From the NCBI GenBank assembly GCA_900105225.1, contig LT629764.1, positions 3,616,501 through 3,680,500 on the forward strand: DNA of 64,000 bases, read 5' to 3'. Both the position numbers and the translations under genes were made by a program. Below the pieces are notes generated by a model. That model was given only the letters and a program-made list of their open reading frames with translations, was not told the DNA's origin and did not search any database. The DNA is from Paenibacillaceae bacterium GAS479. GTDB lineage: Bacteria; Bacillota; Bacilli; Paenibacillales; Paenibacillaceae. Of this stretch, positions 54,482-62,561 are shown in pieces. Each line of letters begins with the position of its first letter. The first letter of the stretch is position 1.

Positions 54482-54638
54482 CTGAACCCCTCCTTTTTTA
54501 AGCAGAGTTTGTTTTGAAAGTAGCATTCCCCCGGGCAATTGGCGCTATCCCAACGCTTGGACAGAGCCAGCTGGGGATGCTAGGATAAGGAAATGCTGGA
54601 ATCGGACAAGCTGACCACAGGAAGGAGCCTTACAAAAA

Positions 54639-54935
54639 ATGCAGAATTTCGCTCTGATGGTGGAATACAAAATAGAAGAAAAACACCGGGAGGAATATTT
54701 AAAGCTGCTGGGGCAGCTGCGGCTTCTTTATTCAGGACTGCAGTTGTATGAGGGGAGCGAGCAGCCCGGGTTGTTTGTGGAAATATGGCCGGTTGCTTCT
54801 GAAGAAGAAGCAGCGGCATGCAAAGAAGAGCGCCTTGATGGGCGCTCTCCTTGGAAGCCGGTAAGCGGCTGGACAGTTGGCGGCCCTGATCGCATTCACG
54901 CCTGGACGTTCAAGCCGATATTGCCGCTAACTTAG
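54639..54935 (+). CDS. Small protein of unknown function (98 residues), ABM-like fold suspected
   Basis: It begins MQNFALMVEYKIEEKHREEY, then LLGQLRLLYSGLQLYEG, QPGLFVEIW and a C-terminal RIHAWTFKPI. The alternation of strands and a central helix resembles dimeric ferredoxin-like (monooxygenase-type) proteins, but no catalytic motif is visible. GGAAGGAG lies before ATG. Its end faces the gerQ gene across two bases, so the two converge. Function not known. Confidence 0.65.
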   Translation: MQNFALMVEYKIEEKHREEYLKLLGQLRLLYSGLQLYEGSEQPGLFVEIWPVASEEEAAACKEERLDGRSPWKPVSGWTVGGPDRIHAWTFKPILPLT

Positions 54936-54937
54936 GC

Positions 54938-55417
54938 TCACATTGCTGGAGTTGTGTTAGTGACCATTTGACCTTGGAACGCGTACTCATAGTTGATTGG
55001 GCCGTCGAAGGTCACATAGTCCAAGTTGAGTGTGAGCAACAGGTAGCGCATCCCGGTAGCGGGATCGCTGATGATAATGTGGTCACGGCCGGCAGCTTCA
55101 ATGATGCCGCGGAAGATTTTGGCGTTCCATTCTTTGTTGTTTTCATAAGTCATATAGAATGTAGCCATCTTGCCGCGGTTCAACCGCAGGATGTTTTCAA
55201 CATAGGATTCCTCGGTAGGAAGAGTCTGAATCGTGCCGCCCTGCGGCGTAACGACAGCTCCGTTTGGTACGGCTGGAGGCATAGCAACGACGCCGCTTGG
55301 CATCGTCATCGTTGAAGGCATCATGGCGTTGTTGGCCCACATTGGAGGATTGTAAGGCATTGGCATTCCGGGATAGCCGCCTTGGGCGTACATGCGGTAG
55401 TCATAAGTATTCGACAT
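54938..55417 (-). CDS. gerQ: Spore coat protein GerQ
   Basis: A 159-residue coat protein needed for CwlJ function in germination; in Bacillus it is crosslinked by transglutaminase. The N-terminal half is Met/Pro/Tyr-rich; the conserved C-terminal domain has EESYVENILRLNRGKMATFY, then EWNAKIFRGIIEAAGRDHII and SDPATGMRYLLLTLNLDYVT. ATG follows GCGGGGAA. It lies directly after cwlJ in one unit, the same pairing as in Bacillus, so both are likely made late in the mother cell. Confidence 0.95.
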   Translation of the reverse strand: MSNTYDYRMYAQGGYPGMPMPYNPPMWANNAMMPSTMTMPSGVVAMPPAVPNGAVVTPQGGTIQTLPTEESYVENILRLNRGKMATFYMTYENNKEWNAKIFRGIIEAAGRDHIIISDPATGMRYLLLTLNLDYVTFDGPINYEYAFQGQMVTNTTPAM

Positions 55418-55453
55418 AAGAATTCCCCGCTCTCTCTGATTTATCGTTCCCAA

Positions 55454-55873
55454 TCAATAAACATTCGGGCAGTCTGATGCTGTTGGAGCAAAGAAGCAAT
55501 GCGCTTTATAGCGGCCTGTGTTGGCCTGGTCATACCATGTTCCTGGGCATCCGCCGGAAGGACGGAAGAACCATAATGCATTGCTGGCCGGATGCTGCCG
55601 TTCACCTTTGATAACCCGCTCTGCAAGCCGAATTTCTTTGTCTCTGGCCTTCTGGTAAAAATAGCTTTTTTGCACGGCTTCATATCCACCGGGACTTTGA
55701 TACACCATATCCGGTATGGAACGAATATTGCGAAAGTCAAGGCAGTTGCTAAGCACGCGATTGACGCTTACATTACCGACCATGAGCATACCGAGCTCGC
55801 CTTCGCCCTCTGCCTCCGCCCGCATTAGCCGGGCGAGCAGTTTAGTGTCCTCGGAGTTCGTTTTGATCGCCAT
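55454..55873 (-). CDS. cwlJ: Cell wall hydrolase CwlJ (spore cortex lytic enzyme)
   Basis: A 139-residue SleB-family hydrolase that degrades spore cortex during germination. LLARLMRAEAEGEGELGMLM carries the catalytic glutamate, then VGNVSVNRVLSNCLDF, GYFYQ-like KSYFYQKARD, and ALWFFRPSGGCPGTWYDQ. Length matches Bacillus CwlJ, so the start at MAIKTN was chosen, although the nearest GGAGG is 15 to 20 bases upstream and the frame is open for 51 further codons. gerQ follows. Confidence 0.93.
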   Translation of the reverse strand: MAIKTNSEDTKLLARLMRAEAEGEGELGMLMVGNVSVNRVLSNCLDFRNIRSIPDMVYQSPGGYEAVQKSYFYQKARDKEIRLAERVIKGERQHPASNALWFFRPSGGCPGTWYDQANTGRYKAHCFFAPTASDCPNVY

Positions 55874-56159
55874 CTCTTTGGAATCACGCTCCTCCTGCGG
55901 GGGTTTGGCATAATTAACCCGATGCCCTCCCGCGTGGGCTTCTGACCACATGTATAATCTATGCGGGTCAAATGCCAGGTGTGCCTTCTTTATGCCAAAA
56001 AAAGGTCGAAAAAATGTCATTGGCATGTCGAAATCTTGAACAACTTAACCGTTGCGTTGTCACCAGGTTCTATTTTCGGTATCATTAGTAAAGTTGAATA
56101 CTGAAGCCCTTAGCGCCGCGATGCGCTTTTGCCGCTCCAAAAACAGGAGGCGCACGACT

Positions 56160-57062
56160 GTGCTGAAAGACCTGATTGCACTTACAAAGCCGGGAATCGT
56201 TCGGATGAACGCTTTTGCAGCTTTTGGCGGATTTTGGGTAGCATCCCGCTGGAGTATCGATTGGATGCTGCTGATCTGGATGTTGATCGGAACTTCCTTA
56301 ACTATGGCCTCGGCCTGCGTCATCAATAATTACTGGGATCGCGAACTGGATACGAGAATGGAACGTACCAAAAATCGCGCTCTGCCCACGGGACGCATCT
56401 CTCCCGGGTTTGTCATCGCTTACGGCTTGTTGCTGGGAACCGCTGGTCTCGTTTTGCTTTTCCTCATGGTTAACTCGCTGGCCGGTTGGCTCGGTCTGCT
56501 GGGCTGGTTCGTTTATATCGTGGTTTACACGATCTGGTTGAAACGCAGCTCCACTTGGAGCACGTCCATCGGAGGCGTCTCCGGGGCGATGCCGCCAGTC
56601 ATCGGTTATTGTGCCGTGACCGGCACCGTGGATGCTGGCGCCTGGATTTTGTTCGCGCTGCTTTTTCTGTGGCAGCCTGCACATTTCTGGTCACTCGCCA
56701 TCCGCAGGGTAGAAGAGTATCGTGCAGCTGGCTACCCGCTGCTCCCCGTCGTCAAGGGCATCAAGCGCACGAAGCTGCAAATGATCCCTTACGTGCTGCT
56801 GTTGATTCCAACCGTAATTTTGATGTACGCGTATGGTTACACCGGGCAGTGGTTCCTATGGATTAGCGGTGTTCTGACTATCGTATGGTTCGTCCATACG
56901 CTCTTCGGCATGAAAGCTAAGTCGGAGGAGAAGACGGAAAAATGGGCCAAGACGAACTTCCTTATCTCGGTCAACTATTTGCTCGTCGTTTTCCTGCTCA
57001 TGATTGCGGATACGCAGCGTGATGCGAATGCTTCGGGCTGGATTACAAGTTTATTCCCGTGA
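56160..57062 (+). CDS. ctaB: Protoheme IX farnesyltransferase (heme O synthase)
   Basis: A 300-residue UbiA-family membrane enzyme that adds a farnesyl group to heme B for cytochrome oxidases. The prenyl-diphosphate site is NNYWDRELDTRMERT and the second Asp-containing region PLLPVVKGIKRTK; about nine helices are visible. VLKDLIALTKPGIVRMNAFA opens the protein. The start is GTG, with AGGAGG 9 bases upstream. The SCO1 gene that follows is also for oxidase assembly, so the two form a functional group. Confidence 0.95.
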   Translation: MLKDLIALTKPGIVRMNAFAAFGGFWVASRWSIDWMLLIWMLIGTSLTMASACVINNYWDRELDTRMERTKNRALPTGRISPGFVIAYGLLLGTAGLVLLFLMVNSLAGWLGLLGWFVYIVVYTIWLKRSSTWSTSIGGVSGAMPPVIGYCAVTGTVDAGAWILFALLFLWQPAHFWSLAIRRVEEYRAAGYPLLPVVKGIKRTKLQMIPYVLLLIPTVILMYAYGYTGQWFLWISGVLTIVWFVHTLFGMKAKSEEKTEKWAKTNFLISVNYLLVVFLLMIADTQRDANASGWITSLFP

Positions 57063-57237
57063 TGGATCACCTTCCCAGATGGGACAAGCTTTTTTTTTGT
57101 AGTGACTTGGCTCCGCAGTATGTTGGGATTGCCGAAGCGAGCTGGACGTTTGTTTTTATTAGAACGACAGCTCGTTTTTCTTCATTGTTATTGCTTGCGC
57201 TTACATATCGGCCATTGGGGTCAAAGGAGAGAATTCG

Positions 57238-57873
57238 ATGCCATTCGTTCGTAAACATGCGTTCAAAATAGCCCTTTTCGCGCTATGCGCGCTAATGGGA
57301 GCTTATCTGCTTTATACTAATTATTCCGAGAGCCGCAGCACAGTGTCTATGCCAATTGACAAGCCTGCACCGGCCTTTACGCTGCAAAATGTGCATGATA
57401 ACAATAAGGAAGTTTCCCTTAAAGATTCCGACGGTAAGGTTCGCCTGTATTATTTCTATTGGGCTAACTGTCCAGATGTTTGCCCGGCGACGACGTTCAT
57501 TCTGTCTAAGGTGCAGGATCAGCTCAAAGAGGCTGGGCTGTTTGGAAGCAAAGTGGAAATTAACTCGGTGACATTTGATCCAGAGCGGGATACACCAGAA
57601 AAGATCCAAGCATTCGCCGCCAAATTCAATGCGGACACAACAGGCTGGAAGTTCTTGCGCAATCCTGACGCTGCTGTTTCGGAGAAGCTTGTTAAGGACT
57701 TCGGGCTCTCGCTGATGGTGGACGAGAACAAAAACTACAGCCATAATGATACGATCTCGGTTGTAGACCAGAAGGGCAATATCCGCAAATACATTACCGG
57801 TGGTATGAACGCGGAGCTGACACCGGATGAGATCGCCGCTTCCATCGTAGAAGCGGTCAAAGCACTAACCTAG
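57238..57873 (+). CDS. SCO1/SenC family copper chaperone for cytochrome c oxidase
   Basis: A 211-residue membrane-anchored thioredoxin-fold protein that delivers copper to the CuA site of oxidase. One N-terminal helix (IALFALCALMGAYLLY), then the SCO signature YYFYWANCPDVCPATT with both copper-binding cysteines, TFDPERDTPEKIQAFAAKF, and the third ligand histidine in NYSHNDTIS. The ribosome site is AAAGGAGA. It follows ctaB by 175 bases and ends in a terminator. The Bacillus relative is YpmQ. Confidence 0.94.
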   Translation: MPFVRKHAFKIALFALCALMGAYLLYTNYSESRSTVSMPIDKPAPAFTLQNVHDNNKEVSLKDSDGKVRLYYFYWANCPDVCPATTFILSKVQDQLKEAGLFGSKVEINSVTFDPERDTPEKIQAFAAKFNADTTGWKFLRNPDAAVSEKLVKDFGLSLMVDENKNYSHNDTISVVDQKGNIRKYITGGMNAELTPDEIAASIVEAVKALT

Positions 57874-57879
57874 ACAGGC

Positions 57880-57936
57880 TGGCCAGCGCCGCCGTCTCCC
57901 TGCGGGGAGGCGGGAGCGCGCCGGCTTTTTATTTTT
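57880..57936 (+). terminator. GC-rich terminator after the SCO gene
   Basis: GCCGCCGTCTCCC against GGGGAGGCGG with flanking GCGC pairs, then CTTTTTATTTTT. Confidence 0.8.
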
Positions 57937-57966
57937 ATCGTCAAAAGAAAGAAGGGTAATTCCATC

Positions 57967-58899
57967 ATGGCTTTATTAGGCTCAATTTTGCTGAATAACA
58001 TTATTCCGTTATGTATTATGATTCTGATCGGCGTGCTCATGCAGCGCATTTTCACGCTTGATATTCGGACGCTGTCCAAGCTGAACTTTTACTTGTTCTC
58101 GCCTGCTGTAATTTTCAAGCTGTTGTATACGACAGATATTCCGGTAGCTCTGATCGGTCAGGTGCTGCTGTTTTTTGCCTTGTTCATGGGAATGCAGTAC
58201 GGGCTTGCGGAGCTAGTCATTCGACTGCGGGGGTACAAGGGAGGCATGCGCGCGGCGATGCGCAACAGCGTGCTTTTTTACAATAGCGCTAACTACGGCA
58301 TCCCGCTCAACCAGCTTGCTTTTGCGGCCAATCCGTTCACGCTCTCCATCCAGGTGCTGATTATGATGATGCAGTCGCTGCTTCCTAACACATACGGCAT
58401 CTATAGCGTCAACGCTCATAAAAGCAGCTTCGCTGACATCCGGCGGCAAATCATTTCCCAGCCTGTTATTTATGTAATTCCGCTGGCATTTGCGCTCAAT
58501 TGGACGGGTGTGTCGATGCCCATTTATGTATCCACACCGCTCGATTATGTAGCTAATGCCTTTATCGGCACAGCTCTGCTGACGCTTGGCGTGCAGCTCG
58601 GAAGCATGAAGCGCGGTGGTGGTATGAACAAGAGGCGGGGGATTGATCTGAGTCTGTCGCTTGCAATGCGCCTGGTTGCCGGCCCGCTGCTGGCAGTAAT
58701 AGCCGTGTGGATGCTTGGCATCGATGGTTTGGCTGCTAAGGCCCTTATCGTCAGCTCGGCGGTGCCGACCTCACTGAGCAGTGTGCTGCTCGCGGTTGAA
58801 TTCGATAATGAGCCTGAATTCTCGTCTCAGGCAGTTTTACTCTCGACGGTGCTTAGCATTGCAACGGTTACCTCAGTTATAGCGCTGCTCGACATTTGA
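57967..58899 (+). CDS. AEC family transporter (auxin efflux carrier-like)
   Basis: A 310-residue membrane transporter with about ten helices. The two-repeat layout with LSKLNFYLFSPAVIFKLLY and the NSANYGIPLNQLAF motif in helix crossings is typical of the AEC family, which moves organic anions such as malate or amino acid derivatives. The second half has GTALLTLGVQLGSMK and SSAVPTSLSSVLLAVEFD. AGAAGGG is upstream of ATG. Substrate unknown. A short hairpin ends it. Confidence 0.92.
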   Translation: MALLGSILLNNIIPLCIMILIGVLMQRIFTLDIRTLSKLNFYLFSPAVIFKLLYTTDIPVALIGQVLLFFALFMGMQYGLAELVIRLRGYKGGMRAAMRNSVLFYNSANYGIPLNQLAFAANPFTLSIQVLIMMMQSLLPNTYGIYSVNAHKSSFADIRRQIISQPVIYVIPLAFALNWTGVSMPIYVSTPLDYVANAFIGTALLTLGVQLGSMKRGGGMNKRRGIDLSLSLAMRLVAGPLLAVIAVWMLGIDGLAAKALIVSSAVPTSLSSVLLAVEFDNEPEFSSQAVLLSTVLSIATVTSVIALLDI

Positions 58900-58906
58900 C
58901 GTAATG

Positions 58907-58927
58907 ATCCCTCAAAGGGCTTTTTTA
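58907..58927 (+). terminator. Short terminator after the AEC gene
   Basis: CCCT, loop CAA, AGGG, C, then six T. Weak stem but clear T tract. Confidence 0.55.
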
Positions 58928-59049
58928 GCCAAATCAGAAAAAAATGTGCGACCATTCTTCGCTTGCTGGTAAGCTATGCCGATAATGGTAAAAGTACATC
59001 ATGATTGCCCGCCCATCAGCTTGAGGCGGAGCCCGGAGGGAGTTCGGAT

Positions 59050-61410
59050 GTGAGAGCTGCCATTCGCCGATTCACGGCCTATCGTAAAAACCAGCTGACC
59101 CAATGGTCATTGCTAGGTTCAGTATTTATCCTGCTTGCCCTGTTGATTTCTTGGAGCACTTCTCTCTATAAGGAGCAACTTACTAACGAGGCTTACAAGG
59201 AAGCTTCCGTGCAGCTTTCTTCAAGGGCAAATGAGCTGAAGCTCGGAGTGGAGCGGCGGCTGTTATTGTCCCAAAGTCTCGTAGCTTTTGTGCAGATGGA
59301 GCTGCGCTCCAACGGTTATGTCGACCATAAAAGATTTGAGCAGTTCTCGGGGCATTTTGTGCCGCTGCTGCCCGATGTCCGCAATCTTTCCCTCTATCCA
59401 AAAGGGGTGGCTTGGTACGTTTATCCTCAGACCGGCAACGAGCATGTAATTGGTTCGGACCTGTTCAAGGACAAACGCCCAGAGGTGCGTGAGAACGCAT
59501 TGCGAGCCAAAGAACTCAGGACCGTAACGCTGGTCGGACCGGTCGATCTGCTGCAGGGCGGCAGCGGCTTGGTAACCCGACAATCGGTTTATACAGAGGA
59601 CAAGTTTTGGGGATTTGTTTCGGTTGTAATTGATATGCCAGAGATGTTGGACGGGATATCAAAAGGTTTTCGGAACGATCTGTTCGATGTTGCGCTCCGC
59701 GTAAACGGCCAAGTGCTGCTCGGTGATCCGAAATTGTTCAAGCAAAACGAGCTTAGTGAGGTTGTCTCGGTTCCGGACGGCAAGTGGGAGCTGGCTGGAA
59801 CGCTTAAACAAGAGAAACACCAGATGATTGCGACGAAGCTGTGGTTGATCAGGCTGTTTGCCCTGTTATGCATGGCACTTGTTCTTTATCAGGTGTATGT
59901 ACAGCTGACGAACCGGACCAAGCTTGCGGAGAAGGTATCCCAGCGCACTCGGGAGCTTCAGGAGGCGAATGAAGAGATTGAAGCCTCCAATGAGGAGCTG
60001 CTTGCCATTGAGGATGAATTGCGTGCACAAAACCGCATACTGGAGAACAAGGAGCGGGAGCTTCGCTATTTGGCTTACCATGATCCGCTTACAGGGCTGT
60101 ACAATCGTTCCTTTTTCAATTTGAATTTGAAGGAGAGTATCGCTCAGGCGGAGCGCTCTGGAACCCAAATTGCGCTGTTGTATTTGGACTTGGACCAGTT
60201 CAAGCTGGTCAATGATACGTTTGGGCATATCCGTGGCGATGAGCTTTTGCGGGAAGCTGCCGAGCGGTTGACTGGTCGGAGAGAAGGACAGTCAGAGGCT
60301 TTCCCAGAACGCGGGCCTGCTTATTTCCGTATCGGAGGGGATGAATTCACCGTTGTGCTTCCTTCTGTTCCCGATAGGGAAGAAGCGGAGGGGTTGGCTG
60401 CCGCCGTCATCGAGCGATTCCGCTCTCCATTCTTTATTCAAGGTGCTGAATATTTTCTGACGACAAGTATCGGAATCGCCCTTTATCCAGATCATGGAGG
60501 GGATGCTCCGGCTCTGACGCAGCATGCCGATCTCGCCATGTACAGGGCAAAGGAAGAAGGCAAAAACCATTACAAATGGTTCGACGGCACTGTCGCTCCC
60601 GAATCGGCAAGATTAATGGAGATGCGTAACGGGCTGCGCCGCGCGATGGAGCGAGGGGAGTTCGAAGTTTACTACCAGCCGCAAATTGAGACGGCAACCG
60701 GCAAATTGTCGGGGCTGGAGGCGCTGCTGCGCTGGAAACATCCACGGCTTGGACAAATTTCACCTCAGCAGTTCATTCCGCTTGCGGAGGAAACGGGTCT
60801 GATCGTGGAAATTGGAGAGTGGGTGCTGCATACAGCTTGCGCTCAGAACAAGGCTTGGCAGGATGCAGGCTGTCCTAAGCTGCGAATAGCAGTAAATTTA
60901 TCAGCTCGCCAGTTCGCGGCTCCAGATCTAGTTGGCACCGTGCGCAGCGTGCTTGAGCAGACGGGGCTGGATGCCCGCTTCCTGGAGCTGGAGATTACCG
61001 AGAACATGGCGATGAAAAATGAAAATCTCAGTACGCTTGAGCAACTGAAGGATATGGGCATCCTGCTGTCGATTGATGACTTCGGTACGCAGCATTCCTC
61101 GCTAAGCTACCTGAAGCGGCTGCCAGTCAGCCGAATCAAGATTGACCGCTCGTTCGTGAGCGGCATCGGTGTGGACGAGCGGGATGAGGCGATCATTCAT
61201 GCGATGCTGGTGATCGCTCGTCGGCTTCATCTGTCCGTTGTCGCCGAAGGGGTGGAGACAGAGCCTCAGTTCGGTTTCCTCGAAGAGAATAACTGTGATG
61301 AGATTCAGGGTTATCTGTTTTTCAAGCCACAGTCTGCGGAACATATAGGAAAAGTGCTGCGGGATAGTTTGCCAGGGGAGAGCCGAGGGACAGGCCTCAC
61401 CATGAGTTAG
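59050..61410 (+). CDS. CHASE-GGDEF-EAL cyclic di-GMP protein
   Basis: A 786-residue membrane protein that may make and/or break cyclic di-GMP. Helix 1 (LLGSVFILLALLISW) and helix 2 (LWLIRLFALLCMALVLYQVYV, about 275) enclose a CHASE-type extracellular sensor. A coiled coil (about 305-350) leads to GGDEF with YHDPLTGLYNRSFF and an intact RIGGDEF; no RxxD inhibitory site precedes it. The EAL domain keeps EALLRWKHP, NLSARQF, ELEITENM and VAEGVETE, but loop 6 reads DDFGTQHSSL instead of DDFGTGYSSL. The GTG start follows GGAGGGAG by 9 bases. Cyclic di-GMP often governs exopolysaccharide; a link here is unproven. Confidence 0.93.
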   Translation: MRAAIRRFTAYRKNQLTQWSLLGSVFILLALLISWSTSLYKEQLTNEAYKEASVQLSSRANELKLGVERRLLLSQSLVAFVQMELRSNGYVDHKRFEQFSGHFVPLLPDVRNLSLYPKGVAWYVYPQTGNEHVIGSDLFKDKRPEVRENALRAKELRTVTLVGPVDLLQGGSGLVTRQSVYTEDKFWGFVSVVIDMPEMLDGISKGFRNDLFDVALRVNGQVLLGDPKLFKQNELSEVVSVPDGKWELAGTLKQEKHQMIATKLWLIRLFALLCMALVLYQVYVQLTNRTKLAEKVSQRTRELQEANEEIEASNEELLAIEDELRAQNRILENKERELRYLAYHDPLTGLYNRSFFNLNLKESIAQAERSGTQIALLYLDLDQFKLVNDTFGHIRGDELLREAAERLTGRREGQSEAFPERGPAYFRIGGDEFTVVLPSVPDREEAEGLAAAVIERFRSPFFIQGAEYFLTTSIGIALYPDHGGDAPALTQHADLAMYRAKEEGKNHYKWFDGTVAPESARLMEMRNGLRRAMERGEFEVYYQPQIETATGKLSGLEALLRWKHPRLGQISPQQFIPLAEETGLIVEIGEWVLHTACAQNKAWQDAGCPKLRIAVNLSARQFAAPDLVGTVRSVLEQTGLDARFLELEITENMAMKNENLSTLEQLKDMGILLSIDDFGTQHSSLSYLKRLPVSRIKIDRSFVSGIGVDERDEAIIHAMLVIARRLHLSVVAEGVETEPQFGFLEENNCDEIQGYLFFKPQSAEHIGKVLRDSLPGESRGTGLTMS

Positions 61411-61497
61411 TGATGCGGCCGGTGTGAGAGGCGGAAGGCTCTTATGATGAGTCGGCGATGTTCTAAGCCATTAGGAAGAGGGACATGATTCATAGCT

Positions 61498-61872
61498 TCA
61501 TAGCCCGTCCTCTTTGTTCCAGCGTGGTTCTGGTGACGCATCCGGAAATATCAACTCCTCGTCGAAACCGGCCTTCTGAAGCTGCTCCAGCAAATACTCT
61601 GGAGGTGTCTTTTCCACTCCGGGATAGCCGCGCCGAGTATAGATATGTTCGGCGTCTGGGAACTGGTCGCGGAGAAGGCCTCGGATGCGCTTGCCGGAGG
61701 AGTCGTTGTCGGTGAATATGAATACCTGGCTGTCTCCGACCTGCTTAGTCAGCGTCTCCAGTTGGAGCGATCCCGGAGTGCCGTAGGTGCATAGAATCAT
61801 GACTTCCTCACTGAGCACCTTACGCAGCCGACTGCGATCGTTTTTGCCCTCCACGATAATTACCGTTTTCAT
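61498..61872 (-). CDS. Toprim domain protein (YusF-like)
   Basis: A 124-residue protein consisting mostly of one Toprim fold, related to RNase M5. The catalytic glutamate is in VIIVEGKNDRSRLRKVL, the DxD in FIFTDNDSSGKRIRGLLRDQF, and TRRGYPGVEKTPPEYL follows. Such small proteins have unknown nucleic-acid roles. AAAGGAGG lies before ATG. A 430-base gap separates it from the next minus-strand gene upstream. Confidence 0.88.
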   Translation of the reverse strand: MKTVIIVEGKNDRSRLRKVLSEEVMILCTYGTPGSLQLETLTKQVGDSQVFIFTDNDSSGKRIRGLLRDQFPDAEHIYTRRGYPGVEKTPPEYLLEQLQKAGFDEELIFPDASPEPRWNKEDGL

Positions 61873-62306
61873 AAGGGACCTCCTTTCAAGCTGCGCCTTG
61901 CGCAGCTTTTTTGATTTACCTTCGGCTTTTCGCCCATTCGTTATTCTTTAACTTTACCTCGTCCATCCGAACAATCTCAAGGGTAACGGCTTCCCGCGTC
62001 GGACTGATCGAGCAGGCTATCTGGAAGTGAGGAGGTGAAACTCCATCCTCTAACGAATCGTCATAGCTTTAGAAGCGGTCAGAGCAGCTAGGTTAGACTA
62101 GTACTCAGCAAGGACCTACGGGGACCATTATGGATATTCCTGGATATTCCAGAAACTTCTAGGTCCTTTTCCGGAAATATAGTACAAAACCCACCGGGGG
62201 CATGTGTCGACTAAAAACAGCCCAAAAAAAGGAAGGCCCGCAGACTGCGGACCTTCAAGTCAAGTTTCTTATGAGAGCGGGGTTCGGGGGTCAGTATCTG
62301 CTGGAT
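61873..62306. other. Gap with a dyad and a tandem decamer
   Basis: No gene is supported. AAGGACCTA (62110-62118) pairs with TAGGTCCTT (62160-62168), followed by TT; inside the loop TGGATATTCC is repeated in tandem (62131-62150). The terminator of the YjcZ-like gene lies at 62222-62255. The rest shows nothing I can name. Confidence 0.5.
62222..62255 (-). terminator. Terminator of the YjcZ-like gene
   Basis: On the minus strand AAGGTCCGC, a loop and GCGGGCCTT, followed by CCTTTTTTT. Confidence 0.8.
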
Positions 62307-62429
62307 TTAGTAGCAGAAGCTGCTGATGATAATGACTAGCAGAATAAACAATACCAGAATTGCGCCTGTGGAAGTCCACACGCCGCCGCCAGAATTACAG
62401 CCTTGATTACACTCGCCACCGTAAGACAT
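62307..62429 (-). CDS. YjcZ-type sporulation peptide
   Basis: A 40-residue peptide: a Gly/Cys-rich head (MSYGGECNQGCNSGGGVW) and one hydrophobic helix (STGAILVLFILLVIIISSF) ending in CY. This is the layout of the YjcZ family, found in spores of Bacillales and of unknown role. The AAGGGGTGA site suits the ATG; the open frame upstream has no ribosome site. Two head cysteines and one at the tail are unusual. The same helix is found in the larger protein at 11439-11927. Confidence 0.8.
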   Translation of the reverse strand: MSYGGECNQGCNSGGGVWTSTGAILVLFILLVIIISSFCY

Positions 62430-62561
62430 CTTGTTGGTCACCCCTTCGCTACTTGTTGGGGTCATTAGGAAGGCAGCCACGCTCGCCGCGGTCACCTGTT
62501 CCGTCAGACATGATGCAGTATATGTAGCGAGTTAGCCTATGCCCTGTGCATTCACCCAGAT

